Part shown: positions 19,432 to 29,077 of the stretch, piece by piece
Layout: each line of letters begins with the position of its first letter
Position numbering within the stretch: the first letter of the stretch is position 1
Assembly (NCBI GenBank): GCA_018969785.1
Contig: JAGWXR010000007.1
Location: 1 to 39,854 of the forward strand
Origin: Alphaproteobacteria bacterium
GTDB lineage: Bacteria; Pseudomonadota; Alphaproteobacteria; Micropepsales; Micropepsaceae
Direction: 5' to 3'
DNA length: 39,854 bases
The notes under the pieces: model-generated
Seen by the model: the letters and a program-made list of their open reading frames with translations, nothing else
What the model was told of the DNA's origin: nothing
Databases searched by the model: none
Program-made: the position numbers and the translations under genes

Positions 19432-19965
19432 TCACTGACATAGGACAGCGATATGGGGCAGTCCACGGAATTTGTGGTCATGATCCATGCCATACCCTAC
19501 GACAAAGGCGTCCGGGCACCTAAAACCCACAAAATCCGCATGACAATGGTCCTCCCGGGCAGCCGTGGCCTTGTCGAGAAGCACGCAGATCCGCACCGAA
19601 GAGGCCCCCCGGGCCCGCAGGTGGTCCTGCGCGAAGGCCAGGGTCCGGCCGCTGTCGAGGATGTCGTCGACGACGAGAACGTCCCTGCCCCGGACGTCGA
19701 GCGCCGCGTCCCGCAGCAGGGTAACCGTGCCCGAGGATCGGGTCGAGCCGGCGTAGCTTGAGAGGATCATGAAGTCGACGGCCGGGTCGCAGCCCTCGGC
19801 GGCCAGCGCCCGGATGAGGTCGGCTGCGAACACGAAGCTTCCGGTCAGGATGGCCACCATGACGAAGCCCGGTGACATCTCACCGGCAATGTTGCCAGCC
19901 ATCTGATGCAGGCGGTCGGCAATCTCGGCGGTGGAATAGAGAGGCCTCAGTTCTGCCTCGGGCAT
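19432..19965 (-). CDS. hpt: Hypoxanthine phosphoribosyltransferase
   Basis: VLVVDDILDSGRTL PRPP motif; VAILTGSFVFAADLIR. Confidence 0.92.
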   Translation of the reverse strand: MPEAELRPLYSTAEIADRLHQMAGNIAGEMSPGFVMVAILTGSFVFAADLIRALAAEGCDPAVDFMILSSYAGSTRSSGTVTLLRDAALDVRGRDVLVVDDILDSGRTLAFAQDHLRARGASSVRICVLLDKATAAREDHCHADFVGFRCPDAFVVGYGMDHDHKFRGLPHIAVLCQ

Positions 19966-20759
19966 CAGCGTTCTTCCACCGGCTCGAGGCGGAACTCGAG
20001 ATCGAAGGACTCAGGCGGCGGGCTTTCGAGGCGGGCACTGAAGGGCGACTTGCCGCGGGGACCGACGGTGTCCTTGTCGGGCCTGACGACCCAATGGTGG
20101 AGTTCCTTGCCCTGCTTGTCGCGCACGGCAATGCGTATGCTGGGTGCAGACAGCTGGGTGTCCGTCACGTTCACCAGTTCGCCCTTGATGACGATGATGG
20201 GAATCGAGTTGGCGTAGTCGAGGCCCTGCGTTGCGACAACGTCGAAACCGGTGCGGTTCACCTCTATGCCCAGGGCGTTGTAGATGCCGACCGTGGCCGG
20301 CGCGAAATTTGCGATGTCGCGCGGCATCGAGAAGAAGATCACCAGGAACAGCGACAGGATGCTGACGCCTGCCACGAGGCCGACCATGCCGCGATACCTT
20401 GCGTTGCCCTGGTCGCGCGCGGGCCTTGGCTGGCGCGGCACGACCTGCTCGGGGGGCACGGAAAGGGGTTCGTAGGCGGGAGAGGGTCTCGGGTCGAAGG
20501 GCTGGGTGAAGGACCCGGGTTCAGGTGCGTAGTCAGGTTCAGGCGCCGGCGGGGGGCCCAACATGCGGCCGCGGTCGGTGATGGGCCCGACATGCTCGGG
20601 TTCCTCGACGGGCACGGGAATGGGTGTTGGAAGATCGGTGCTGGGTTCCTGGAACCAGGTGTGCTGGCAGCGGGCACAGCGCACGTGTCTTCCTGGGGGG
20701 CGGATATCTCCGCCTCCGAGGAAATAGCGAGTTGCGCACCGTGGGCAGGTAATTATCAT
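19965..20759 (-). CDS. MJ0042-type zinc-ribbon / DUF3426 membrane protein
   Basis: MIITCPRCATRYFLGGGDIRPPGRHVRCARCQHTW zinc ribbon, Pro-rich linker, TM, DUF3426-like C-terminus. Confidence 0.88.
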   Translation of the reverse strand: MIITCPRCATRYFLGGGDIRPPGRHVRCARCQHTWFQEPSTDLPTPIPVPVEEPEHVGPITDRGRMLGPPPAPEPDYAPEPGSFTQPFDPRPSPAYEPLSVPPEQVVPRQPRPARDQGNARYRGMVGLVAGVSILSLFLVIFFSMPRDIANFAPATVGIYNALGIEVNRTGFDVVATQGLDYANSIPIIVIKGELVNVTDTQLSAPSIRIAVRDKQGKELHHWVVRPDKDTVGPRGKSPFSARLESPPPESFDLEFRLEPVEER

Positions 20760-20873
20760 TCCAGGCTAACGCCCGCGTCGATTCCGGGTTTTTCTGACAT
20801 ACCGCCTCTGCGCCCGCAAGCAGGCGCAGTCCGGGCGCCCTCTCCTAAACCATTAACCGAAAAGGATTAATCG

Positions 20874-21572
20874 GTGGTTCGATTCGAGAATGTCGGGATG
20901 CGTTATGGCCTGGGGCCAGAAGTGCTCCGCGACATTTCCTTCACATTGGAGAAAGGCACGTTTCATCTCTTAACAGGTCCTTCCGGGGCGGGGAAGTCGT
21001 CGCTGCTGAAGCTCATGTACCTTGCCGAGCGGCCCTCCCGGGGGGCGATTTCCATGTTCGGGCGCGACATTGCCAGCACCCCGCGGGAAGACCTGCCCGC
21101 CCTTCGCCGGCGGATCGGGGTGGTGTTCCAGGACTTCCGGCTGCTTGACCACCTGTCCGTGTTCGAAAACGTGTCCCTGCCCCGGCGGGTCACCGGCGAG
21201 CAGGAGGGGGCCTATCGGGCCGAGGTCGAGGAATTGCTGCAGTGGGTCGGGCTCGGCAACCGGCTGAATGCAAAGCCCGCGACACTGTCGGGCGGCGAGA
21301 AGCAGCGCGTGGCGATCGCGCGGGCTGTGGTTGCCAAGCCCGAATTGCTGCTGGCCGACGAACCTACGGGCAATGTCGACCCGGAGATCGGTGCGCGCAT
21401 CATCAGGCTATTCATCGAACTGAACCGGCTTGGCACCTGCGTGCTTATTGCCACGCATGACCAGCGCATCCTCGAGCGGCTGCCGGCAACCAGCATCTTC
21501 CGGCTCGCGGAGGGGCAACTCACGGTGACGAAGCCCCGGGACCTTCTCACGCAGGAGGCGCGCCGCGCATGA
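20874..21572 (+). CDS. ftsE: Cell division ATP-binding protein FtsE
   Basis: MVRFENVGMRYGLGPEVLRDISFTLEKGTFHLLTGPSGAGKSSLLKL, LSGGEKQRVAIARAVV, LLADEPTGNVD; GTG start. Confidence 0.95.
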   Translation: MVRFENVGMRYGLGPEVLRDISFTLEKGTFHLLTGPSGAGKSSLLKLMYLAERPSRGAISMFGRDIASTPREDLPALRRRIGVVFQDFRLLDHLSVFENVSLPRRVTGEQEGAYRAEVEELLQWVGLGNRLNAKPATLSGGEKQRVAIARAVVAKPELLLADEPTGNVDPEIGARIIRLFIELNRLGTCVLIATHDQRILERLPATSIFRLAEGQLTVTKPRDLLTQEARRA

Positions 21573-22462
21573 ACCGAAGGACATCCGCCGGGCTGATGCC
21601 TTCCGACAGCGCGTCAGGCGCGACACTGCACACGATTGTTGCGGTCATGAGCTTCCTTGCCTGTCTTGCGCTGGGCGGCGTGCTGACGCTGAGCCGCCTT
21701 GCGACGCAGTGGACGGAGGGGCTCTCGGGTTCGGCCACCGTGCAATTGCTCGCATCGCCCCAGATCTCGCCGGAAGACCAGGTGAAGGAGGCCCTGAGCC
21801 TTGTCACACAATGGCCCGGTGTCCTGTCGGCGCGCGCGCTGACAAGGGAGGAGGCCAATGCCCTGCTTGAGCCGTGGCTCGGCGAAGGCAAGCTTGTCGA
21901 GGAGATCCCGGCGCCGCAGCTGATCGAGGTGACACTTAGACCGGGGCAGCCGATCGAACTGGACGGGCTGGCGCGCAAGCTTGCCGACACAGTGCCCGGT
22001 GCGCAGCTTGACGACCATGGCCGCTGGAACGCCGAACTGGCGGGCTTTGCGGCCTCTTCGGCTGCCATCGGGTGGTCGATGCTGCTGCTGATCGGGCTTG
22101 CGACGCTTGCCATCATCGTCTTTGCCACGCAGGCGGGCCTTCGCACGCATCGCGAGATCGTCGAGGTGGTGCACATGATCGGGGCGCGCGACGTTTTCAT
22201 CGCCAAGGAGTTCCAGAACCATTTCCTGTGGCTGGGGATCCGCGGTGGCGCCATCGGGCTCGTCATCGCGCTGCTCACGCTTGTTGGCAGCAGCCTGCTC
22301 TGGGACAGCCGTGCCACGCCGGTTGCGGGGCAGTACCTGCCGCAGATCACGGGCTCGCCCCTGCTCTATCTCTGGCTTCTCATGGTGCCGGCAGGGCTGG
22401 GGCTGATCGCGATGATGACGGCGCGGCTGACCGTGCTGCGCGTTCTGGGCCGCATGCAATGA
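21569..22462 (+). CDS. ftsX: Cell division protein FtsX (permease)
   Basis: Overlaps ftsE by ATGA; four TM layout with HREIVEVVHMIGARDVFIAKEFQNHFLWLG. Confidence 0.92.
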   Translation: MNRRTSAGLMPSDSASGATLHTIVAVMSFLACLALGGVLTLSRLATQWTEGLSGSATVQLLASPQISPEDQVKEALSLVTQWPGVLSARALTREEANALLEPWLGEGKLVEEIPAPQLIEVTLRPGQPIELDGLARKLADTVPGAQLDDHGRWNAELAGFAASSAAIGWSMLLLIGLATLAIIVFATQAGLRTHREIVEVVHMIGARDVFIAKEFQNHFLWLGIRGGAIGLVIALLTLVGSSLLWDSRATPVAGQYLPQITGSPLLYLWLLMVPAGLGLIAMMTARLTVLRVLGRMQ

Positions 22463-23007
22463 CGCGGCTGGTGCTGCTCGACCGCGACGGGGTCCTGAAC
22501 GAAGATCGCGCGGACCATGTGAAGAACCCGGGCGAACTGGTCATGATTCCGCGGGCGGCCGTGGCCTGCGCGCGGCTGAACCGGGCGGGCCTCAAGACCG
22601 CGATCGTCAGCAACCAGTCGGGCGTGGGACAGGGGCTTCTCAGCGCATCGATGCTCGAGCGGATCCACGAACGCCTGCGCGCGGCGCTGGCGGCAGAGGG
22701 CGCGCATGTCGACCTGATCCTGACCTGTCCCGAACCGCCGTGGTCGGACCATGAACGCCGCAAACCCCGGCCCGGGATGCTGCTCGAGGCGATGCGCCAC
22801 TTCCGCATTTCCCCCGGGGAAACAGTCATGATCGGCGACCAGCTGCGCGACCTTGAGGCCGCGCGCGCGGCGGGGGTCCGCCGGCTTCTGGTGCGAACGG
22901 GAAAAGGGGCGGAATTGCAGGCCCGAGGACTGCCTGACGACATTTTGCCGGTTGCCGTCTATGATGACCTCCATTCGGCGACCGACGCCCTTCTTCAGGA
23001 GACCTGA
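22459..23007 (+). CDS. HAD-IIIA family phosphatase, GmhB-like
   Basis: LVLLDRDGVLNED, AIVSNQSGVGQG, KPRPGMLLEAM, VMIGDQLRDLEAARAAGVR; ATGA overlap with ftsX. Confidence 0.85.
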   Translation: MTRLVLLDRDGVLNEDRADHVKNPGELVMIPRAAVACARLNRAGLKTAIVSNQSGVGQGLLSASMLERIHERLRAALAAEGAHVDLILTCPEPPWSDHERRKPRPGMLLEAMRHFRISPGETVMIGDQLRDLEAARAAGVRRLLVRTGKGAELQARGLPDDILPVAVYDDLHSATDALLQET

Positions 23008-23011
23008 CGCC

Positions 23012-23701
23012 TTGTACCGCCACACTTCCGGACCGCTGGCCTGGATCGGCCTTGCCTTCCGCCTGGCGGTGGCGGCGTTCGTGGTGTGCGCGCTGGGCTT
23101 CCCGGTGTGGGTCTGGTCGCTGGAGCGGGCCTCGTCGGAGCCGGCGGATGCCGACGGCATCATCGCGCTGACGGGGGGCGAAGGGCGGCTCCAGGCTGCG
23201 ATTGCCCTGCTCGACCGGGGCAAGGGCGAGCGGCTGCTCATTTCGGGCGTTCATGCCGAGACGACGCGGGCGGACCTGTTCGATGCCGCCGGCAGTGCGC
23301 CGCGGCAGGCTGCCTGCTGCGTGGACCTGGGGCGCAGCGCCGAGAACACGATCGGCAATGCCGGCGAGGCCGCGCAGTGGATCGCGACCCACCAATACAA
23401 GCGCGTCATCGTGGTGACGGCCAGCTACCACATGCCCCGCAGCCTGCTCGAGCTGCATGCGGTCAAGCCCGAGATCGAGTTCATCTCCTACCCCGTTTTC
23501 CCGGACGACATCCGGCTCGATGACTGGTGGAAGGATCCCTACACGTCGAGCGTCCTTGCCGGCGAGTACATGAAGTTCCTCGCGGCCACGGTCCGGGTCG
23601 CGGTGGCGTCAAGCCTCTGGACCCAGGCCGCCCACCCCCCTGAACCGGCCAGCATCGAAGCCGCTCCCGCGGCCCTCACGACCCGCAGCAGCAGCAACTG
23701 A
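23012..23701 (+). CDS. YdcF/DUF218 family membrane protein
   Basis: DGIIALTGGEGRLQAAIALLDRGKGERLLISGVH, SAENTIGNA, VIVVTASYHMPRSLLEL; TTG start. Confidence 0.88.
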   Translation: MYRHTSGPLAWIGLAFRLAVAAFVVCALGFPVWVWSLERASSEPADADGIIALTGGEGRLQAAIALLDRGKGERLLISGVHAETTRADLFDAAGSAPRQAACCVDLGRSAENTIGNAGEAAQWIATHQYKRVIVVTASYHMPRSLLELHAVKPEIEFISYPVFPDDIRLDDWWKDPYTSSVLAGEYMKFLAATVRVAVASSLWTQAAHPPEPASIEAAPAALTTRSSSN

Positions 23702-23726
23702 CACGTCCGGCACGCAAGAGATTCCC

Positions 23727-24464
23727 GTGACCACCATTCGCCTCATCCTGTTTCAGCTCTATTTCTGGTCCTGGTCTGCCCTGATCAACCTGGCCTACCT
23801 GCCGGCGCTCCTGATGCCCCGGCGCGTCGTGGCGCATGGCATGGAGATCTGGGCGCGCGTCTGCTTCTGGGGCCTTCGGCACATCGTGGGGCTCGACTTC
23901 GAGGTGCGTGGACGCGAGAACCTGCCTGCCGGACCGGCGATCTTCGCGGTCAAGCACATGTCGATGTGGGAGACGATCGCGCAGCACATCCTGCTGCCGG
24001 ATCCGGCGATCGTCATGAAGCGCGAATTGCTGATCCTGCCCTTCTACGGCTGGTATGCGCGCAAGTGCGAGATGATCGTGATCGATCGCGACGGCCACGC
24101 GGCGGCACTGCGCAACATGATCCGCACGGCGCGCGAACGCATTACTGCCGGCCGGCCGATCGTCATCTTCCCTGAGGGTACGCGCAAGCTGCCGGGCGAT
24201 GCTCCCGACTACAAGCCAGGCGTGGCTGCGCTCTATGGGTCGCTGCACGTTCCCTGCGTTCCGGTGGCGCTCAATTCAGGGCAGTTCTGGAGCCGCAAGG
24301 GCATCAGCCCGCGGCCGGGGCGGATCGTGCTCGAGATCCTGCCCCCGATCCAGCCGGGGCTGGCGCGCGGGCGCTTCATGGCGGACCTCGAGGCCGGCAT
24401 CGAGACGGCCACGCGGCGGCTGCTTGAAGAAGGACAAATGCAGCCGTCGACGGCGGTTGCCTGA
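23727..24464 (+). CDS. plsC: 1-acyl-sn-glycerol-3-phosphate acyltransferase
   Basis: AVKHMSMWET variant of the HxxxxD box, IVIFPEGTRK, YKPGVAALYGSLHVPCVPVALNSG. Confidence 0.93.
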   Translation: MTTIRLILFQLYFWSWSALINLAYLPALLMPRRVVAHGMEIWARVCFWGLRHIVGLDFEVRGRENLPAGPAIFAVKHMSMWETIAQHILLPDPAIVMKRELLILPFYGWYARKCEMIVIDRDGHAAALRNMIRTARERITAGRPIVIFPEGTRKLPGDAPDYKPGVAALYGSLHVPCVPVALNSGQFWSRKGISPRPGRIVLEILPPIQPGLARGRFMADLEAGIETATRRLLEEGQMQPSTAVA

Positions 24465-24589
24465 ATTTCCGCGCGCGGCGCGGTTAATGACTGGTCGCCT
24501 GCGGCCTCACGAACATAGCGCGAACGCTTTATTGTGACGTTCACGACCGTCATGTAAAGTCAGGCCTGCTGGCAGCAGGACCTTCGGCG

Positions 24590-26977
24590 ATGAATGGCCC
24601 GGGCGATATCTCGCGGCAGATCTGGGATCTGAAGTACCGTCTCAAGGGCGCTGGCACCACCAGCGAGGAGACGATCGCGGACACGTGGGCGCGGGTTGCG
24701 GGCGCGGTTGCGCTGGCCGAACGTGCCGAGACGCGCGCGCACTGGCGAGACCAGTTCCTCGGCATCCTGCAGGACTATCGTTTCCTGCCGGCCGGGCGCA
24801 TCCTTGCAGGTGCCGGGTCGGGGCGTGCGGTGACGCTGTTCAACTGCTTCGTGATGGGCACGATCCCGGACGACATGGCGGGGATCTTCGAGAGCCTGAA
24901 GGAAGCCGCGCTGACCATGCAGCAGGGCGGCGGGATCGGGCATGACTTCTCGACGCTGCGGCCGCGCGGGGCGCCGGTCAAGCGCGTGGGCGCGGACGCG
25001 TCGGGACCCGTGTCGTTCATGGATGTCTGGGATGGCATGTGCAAGACCGTCATGTCGGCCGGCGCGCGGCGCGGGGCGATGATGGCGACGCTGCGCTGCG
25101 ACCATCCGGACATCGAGGCCTTCATCGAGGCGAAGCGCGAGAAGGACAGGCTGCGGAATTTCAACCTGTCTGTGCTTGTCACGGACCGCTTCATCGAGGC
25201 CGTGCGCCAGGACGAAGCCTGGGACCTCGTGTTCGAAGGCCAGGTCTATCGCACCGTGTCGGCGCGCGGGCTGTGGGACCGCATCATGGCGTCGACCTAT
25301 GCCTATGCCGAGCCCGGGGTCATCTTCATCGACCGGATCAATGCGCGGAACAATCTCTGGTACGCCGAGCGGATCTCGGCGACGAACCCGTGCGGCGAGC
25401 AACCGCTGCCGCCCTATGGGGCGTGCCTGCTGGGGTCGCTCAACCTTGTCACGTTCGTGCGCGATCCGTTCAGCGATGCCGCGCGGCTGGACGAGGCGGC
25501 GCTGGATGCAGTCGCGCGCGTGGCCGTGCGCTTCCTCGATGACGTGGTCGACGTGTCGAACTATCCGCTGCCGCAGCAGGAGCGGGAAGCCAAGTCCAAG
25601 CGCCGGATCGGCCTTGGCGTCACGGGGCTGGCGGATGCGCTGATCATGTGCCGGGCTAGCTATGGCAGCGCGGAGTCGCTGCGACTGATCGAGCGCTGGA
25701 TGGGCTGCATCCGGCGCGCGGCCTATCTGGCGTCGTGCGAGATCGCTGCCGAGAAAGGCCCCTTCCCGCTCTTCCAGCGCGAGCCCTATCTTGACGGGGC
25801 GAGCGTGAGGGAGCTCGAGGATGACGTGCGCGCGGCCATTCGCACGCAGGGCATCCGCAACGCGCTGCTCACGTCGATCGCGCCCACGGGGACGATCTCG
25901 CTTGTGGCCGACAATGTGTCCTCGGGGATCGAGCCCGTGTTTGCCTATGCCTATCGGCGCAAGATCCTTCTGGCGTCGGGCGAAGCCCACGAGCAGGTCG
26001 TGGAGGACCACGCCTACCGCCTCTACCGCAAGCAGTTCGGCGAGGGTGCGCTGCCCGACTATTTCGTGAATGCACAGGACCTGTCGCCGGAGGCCCATAT
26101 CGCGGTACAGGCGGCCGTGCAGAAGTACGTCGACAGCTCGATTTCCAAGACCGTGAACTGCCCGGCCGACATTCCCTTCGAGCGGTTCAAGGACATCTAC
26201 CTCAAGGCGCATGACAGTGGCTGCAAGGGCTGCACCACATGGCGGCCGAACGACGTCACGGGATCGGTGCTGACCCCGGTCGAGACGCCGGCACCTGCTG
26301 CGGGCGTGCCGGAGGAAGCGGACGCAGCCGGCAGCGTTGCCGGGGCTGTGCCGGCGCGGCCGAAGCCCGTGTCGACGGAGGGCGGGGTCGTCTACATGAC
26401 GCGTCCGCTCGACCGTCCGGAGGCGCTGCCAGGGACGACCTACAAGGTGCGCTGGCCCGATTCGGACCATGCGATCTACATCACGCTCAACGACATCATC
26501 GAGGGTGGGCGGCGACGTCCGTTCGAAATCTTCATCAACTCCAAGAACATGGAGCATTACGCGTGGACGGTTGCGCTCACGCGCATGATCAGCGCGGTAT
26601 TCCGGCGCGGCGGCGACGTTTCGTTCGTCGTCGACGAGCTGAAGGCCGTGTTCGATCCGCGTGGCGGGCAGTGGGTCAACCGGCAATATGTACCCTCGCT
26701 GCTGGCGGCGATCGGCGGGGTGATCGAGGAGCACATGCTCGCGATCGGGTTCCTGACGCGCGCGACGGATGCGCCCGCCGTGCCGGCCAAGGTGGCGATG
26801 ATTTCAGATCGGCTTGCGCCTGCGCCCGAGACAGCGGGTCCGCTGGCGGGCGCGGCTCCTGACCTGCCCGCGGCGGGGCTGTCGACCAAGTTCTGCCCGC
26901 GCTGCAGCAGTCCCGGGCTGATCCGCATCGAGGGCTGCGATACCTGCCTGAACTGCGGCCACTCGCGATGCGGGTGA
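24590..26977 (+). CDS. nrdJ: Adenosylcobalamin-dependent (class II) ribonucleotide reductase
   Basis: FLPAGRILAGAG, NCFVMGTIPDDMAGIF, QQGGGIGHDFSTLRPRG, NPCGEQPLPPYGACLLGSLNL, APTGTISLVADNVSSGIEP; C-terminal CPRC...CDTCLNCGHSRCG. Confidence 0.95.
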   Translation: MNGPGDISRQIWDLKYRLKGAGTTSEETIADTWARVAGAVALAERAETRAHWRDQFLGILQDYRFLPAGRILAGAGSGRAVTLFNCFVMGTIPDDMAGIFESLKEAALTMQQGGGIGHDFSTLRPRGAPVKRVGADASGPVSFMDVWDGMCKTVMSAGARRGAMMATLRCDHPDIEAFIEAKREKDRLRNFNLSVLVTDRFIEAVRQDEAWDLVFEGQVYRTVSARGLWDRIMASTYAYAEPGVIFIDRINARNNLWYAERISATNPCGEQPLPPYGACLLGSLNLVTFVRDPFSDAARLDEAALDAVARVAVRFLDDVVDVSNYPLPQQEREAKSKRRIGLGVTGLADALIMCRASYGSAESLRLIERWMGCIRRAAYLASCEIAAEKGPFPLFQREPYLDGASVRELEDDVRAAIRTQGIRNALLTSIAPTGTISLVADNVSSGIEPVFAYAYRRKILLASGEAHEQVVEDHAYRLYRKQFGEGALPDYFVNAQDLSPEAHIAVQAAVQKYVDSSISKTVNCPADIPFERFKDIYLKAHDSGCKGCTTWRPNDVTGSVLTPVETPAPAAGVPEEADAAGSVAGAVPARPKPVSTEGGVVYMTRPLDRPEALPGTTYKVRWPDSDHAIYITLNDIIEGGRRRPFEIFINSKNMEHYAWTVALTRMISAVFRRGGDVSFVVDELKAVFDPRGGQWVNRQYVPSLLAAIGGVIEEHMLAIGFLTRATDAPAVPAKVAMISDRLAPAPETAGPLAGAAPDLPAAGLSTKFCPRCSSPGLIRIEGCDTCLNCGHSRCG

Positions 26978-26984
26978 GCGCCAT

Positions 26985-28130
26985 GTGCAGACGGTGACGA
27001 ACGTGCGCTTTGCCGCCAACGTGATGACACGGATGCGCGACGTCGGCGCCTGGGTCCGCCAGCAGGCCTTGCTGCGCTGGCGCAGCGTCGTGATCCTGAT
27101 CCCGGTTGCGGCCATCGCGCTGGGGCTTGCCGGCTATGGCGTGTGGTGGCGCATGCTTGCCGACCGGGTGCAGGAAACGCTGTCGGGGATCCAGGGTGAG
27201 CAGAAGGCCCTGGGACGGAACCTCGAGTGGAGTGCGCTGACGATCGGCGGGTTTCCCTACATGGTCGATGCGACGCTGAGCAAGACGCGGCTGCTTGCAC
27301 CCGACATCGGCACCGTGTGGGACGGCGAGCGCGTGGTGGTGCGGCTGCGGCCGCTCTCGCCCGGATCGATCAAGATCTCGCTCGAGGGGCCGCAGCACTT
27401 CCTGCACGTCGCCAACGGACGGTGGATCGAGGGCGATGTCGAGGCGGACAAGGCCCTCATTTCCGGGCGCAGCAAGGACACGATGCAATCCGTGTCGGCG
27501 GAGTTCGAGCGGCTGACCGGCAAGGGACGGCTGGATGCCTCGGATGTGTCCTTCATCCTCGAGCGGGGTGTTGCGGGCCTGGCGCTCAACGCGGCGCCGG
27601 GCGCGACGGACCTGCCGCGCCTCGACCTGTCGGCGCAGGTGACGAACCTTGCGCTGCAGGGACAGGTCGCGCTGCCGCTGGGTCCGGCGGTCGACAGCCT
27701 TGCCATCGACATCGGGCTTTCACTGCCGCGGACCCTGCCGGTGGCGACGGCCGATGCGGTGCTGGCGGCGTGGCGAGCGACGGCGACGCCTGTCGAGATC
27801 AGGACCTTCTCGTTCGAGTGGGGTGGCGTCTACCTTGCGGCGACGGGAAAGCTGCTGGTCAATGCGCAGGGCCTTCCGGAAGGCAACCTGAAGCTCACGA
27901 TCGGGAATCATTCGCGGATGCTCCAGGTGATGGAGGAGCTGGGCTGGATCTCGCGCGAGACGCATGCGCGCGCCAAGCCGATCCTTGATGTCATGGCCTT
28001 CGTGAGCGGCGATCCCAAGCGCAAGATCAGCGTGCCGCTGCGCTTTGCGGGGCGGGATGTCTACCTGGGGCCTGCGCGGGTGCTGACGCTGGAACCGCCG
28101 GCGCGCAACGGCGATCCTGCCCTGCCCTGA
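26985..28130 (+). CDS. DUF2125 domain-containing protein
   Basis: N-terminal TM then WSALTIGGFPYMVDATLSKTRLL and related DUF2125-like repeats; start codon uncertain. Confidence 0.8.
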   Translation: MQTVTNVRFAANVMTRMRDVGAWVRQQALLRWRSVVILIPVAAIALGLAGYGVWWRMLADRVQETLSGIQGEQKALGRNLEWSALTIGGFPYMVDATLSKTRLLAPDIGTVWDGERVVVRLRPLSPGSIKISLEGPQHFLHVANGRWIEGDVEADKALISGRSKDTMQSVSAEFERLTGKGRLDASDVSFILERGVAGLALNAAPGATDLPRLDLSAQVTNLALQGQVALPLGPAVDSLAIDIGLSLPRTLPVATADAVLAAWRATATPVEIRTFSFEWGGVYLAATGKLLVNAQGLPEGNLKLTIGNHSRMLQVMEELGWISRETHARAKPILDVMAFVSGDPKRKISVPLRFAGRDVYLGPARVLTLEPPARNGDPALP

Positions 28131-28141
28131 CGCGCGGCCGG

Positions 28142-29077
28142 TCAGCCCTGCTTGGTCGTGTCGCGTCCGAAATTGGCAGCGGGGGTGTCCTGTCCCGCCT
28201 CGATGACGCTGCGCCTGATGGCGCGCGTGCGGGTGAACAGGTCGAAGAGCATGTCGCCTTCGCCCCAGCGAATGGCGCGCTGGAGGCGGGAAAGGTCCTC
28301 GGAGAAGCGGCCAAGCACCTCGAGCACCGCCTCGCGGTTGTTCAGGAACACGTCGCGCCACATCGTGGGGTCGGAGGCGGCGATGCGCGTGAAGTCGCGA
28401 AAGCCGCCGGCCGAGAACTTGATGACTTCGCCCTGCGTCACCTGCTCGAGGTCGCTGGCCGTGCCGACGATGTTGTAGGCGATGAGGTGGGGAACGTGGC
28501 TCGTGATGGCGAGCACGATGTCGTGGTGCTTCGCCTCCATGAACTCGACCCGCGACCCGCAGCCGCGCCAGAACTCCGCCAGCGTGTCGACGGCCGCCTG
28601 GTCAGTGCCGGGCGGCGGGGTCAGGATGCACCAGCGGCCGTCGAAGAGTTCGGCAAAGCCCGCGTCAGGGCCCGAGTGCTCGGTGCCTGCGATCGGGTGC
28701 CCGGGAATGAAGTGGACACCCTGCGGCACGTGGGGGCCCACGTCCCTGAGGACGGCCATTTTCACCGAGCCCACGTCAGTCAGGATCGCGCCGGGGCGCA
28801 GGGCGCCGGCGATTTCCTGCGCGACGCTGCCGAAGGCGCCGACGGGCGTGCAGAGGATCACGAGGTCGGCGTCGCGCACCGCGTCGGCGGCGTTTTCATG
28901 GATGGTGTGGCAGAAGCCGCGATCGGCGGCGCGCTTCCTGATGTCGGCGGTGTGCGCGGTGCCCGCAATGTGGGCGGCGAGGCTGCCACGACGGATGGCA
29001 TAGGCGAGCGAGGACCCGATGAGGCCGACGCCGACAAGGGCGACCTTCGTGAAGATGGGGCCGGTGCGCGTGGTCAT
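28142..29077 (-). CDS. Prephenate/arogenate dehydrogenase family protein
   Basis: VALVGVGLIGSSLAYAIRRG, DVGSVKMAVLRDVGPHVPQGVHFIPGHPIAGTEHSGPDAGFAELFDGRWCILTPP. Confidence 0.94.
   Translation of the reverse strand: MTTRTGPIFTKVALVGVGLIGSSLAYAIRRGSLAAHIAGTAHTADIRKRAADRGFCHTIHENAADAVRDADLVILCTPVGAFGSVAQEIAGALRPGAILTDVGSVKMAVLRDVGPHVPQGVHFIPGHPIAGTEHSGPDAGFAELFDGRWCILTPPPGTDQAAVDTLAEFWRGCGSRVEFMEAKHHDIVLAITSHVPHLIAYNIVGTASDLEQVTQGEVIKFSAGGFRDFTRIAASDPTMWRDVFLNNREAVLEVLGRFSEDLSRLQRAIRWGEGDMLFDLFTRTRAIRRSVIEAGQDTPAANFGRDTTKQG

Noticed and set aside
20848-20875. Possible CtrA box upstream of ftsE (ttaaccgaaaaggattaa)
   Set aside because: The two TTAA half-sites are separated by 10 bp rather than the required 7.
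24465-24589. Cobalamin riboswitch upstream of nrdJ
   Set aside because: Gap is only about 125 bp and no B12-box-like sequence was seen.
24560-26734. 724-aa minus-strand ORF antisense to nearly all of nrdJ
   Set aside because: Arg/His/Pro-rich translation with no recognisable domains; nrdJ on the other strand is unambiguous. Typical GC-rich antisense artefact.
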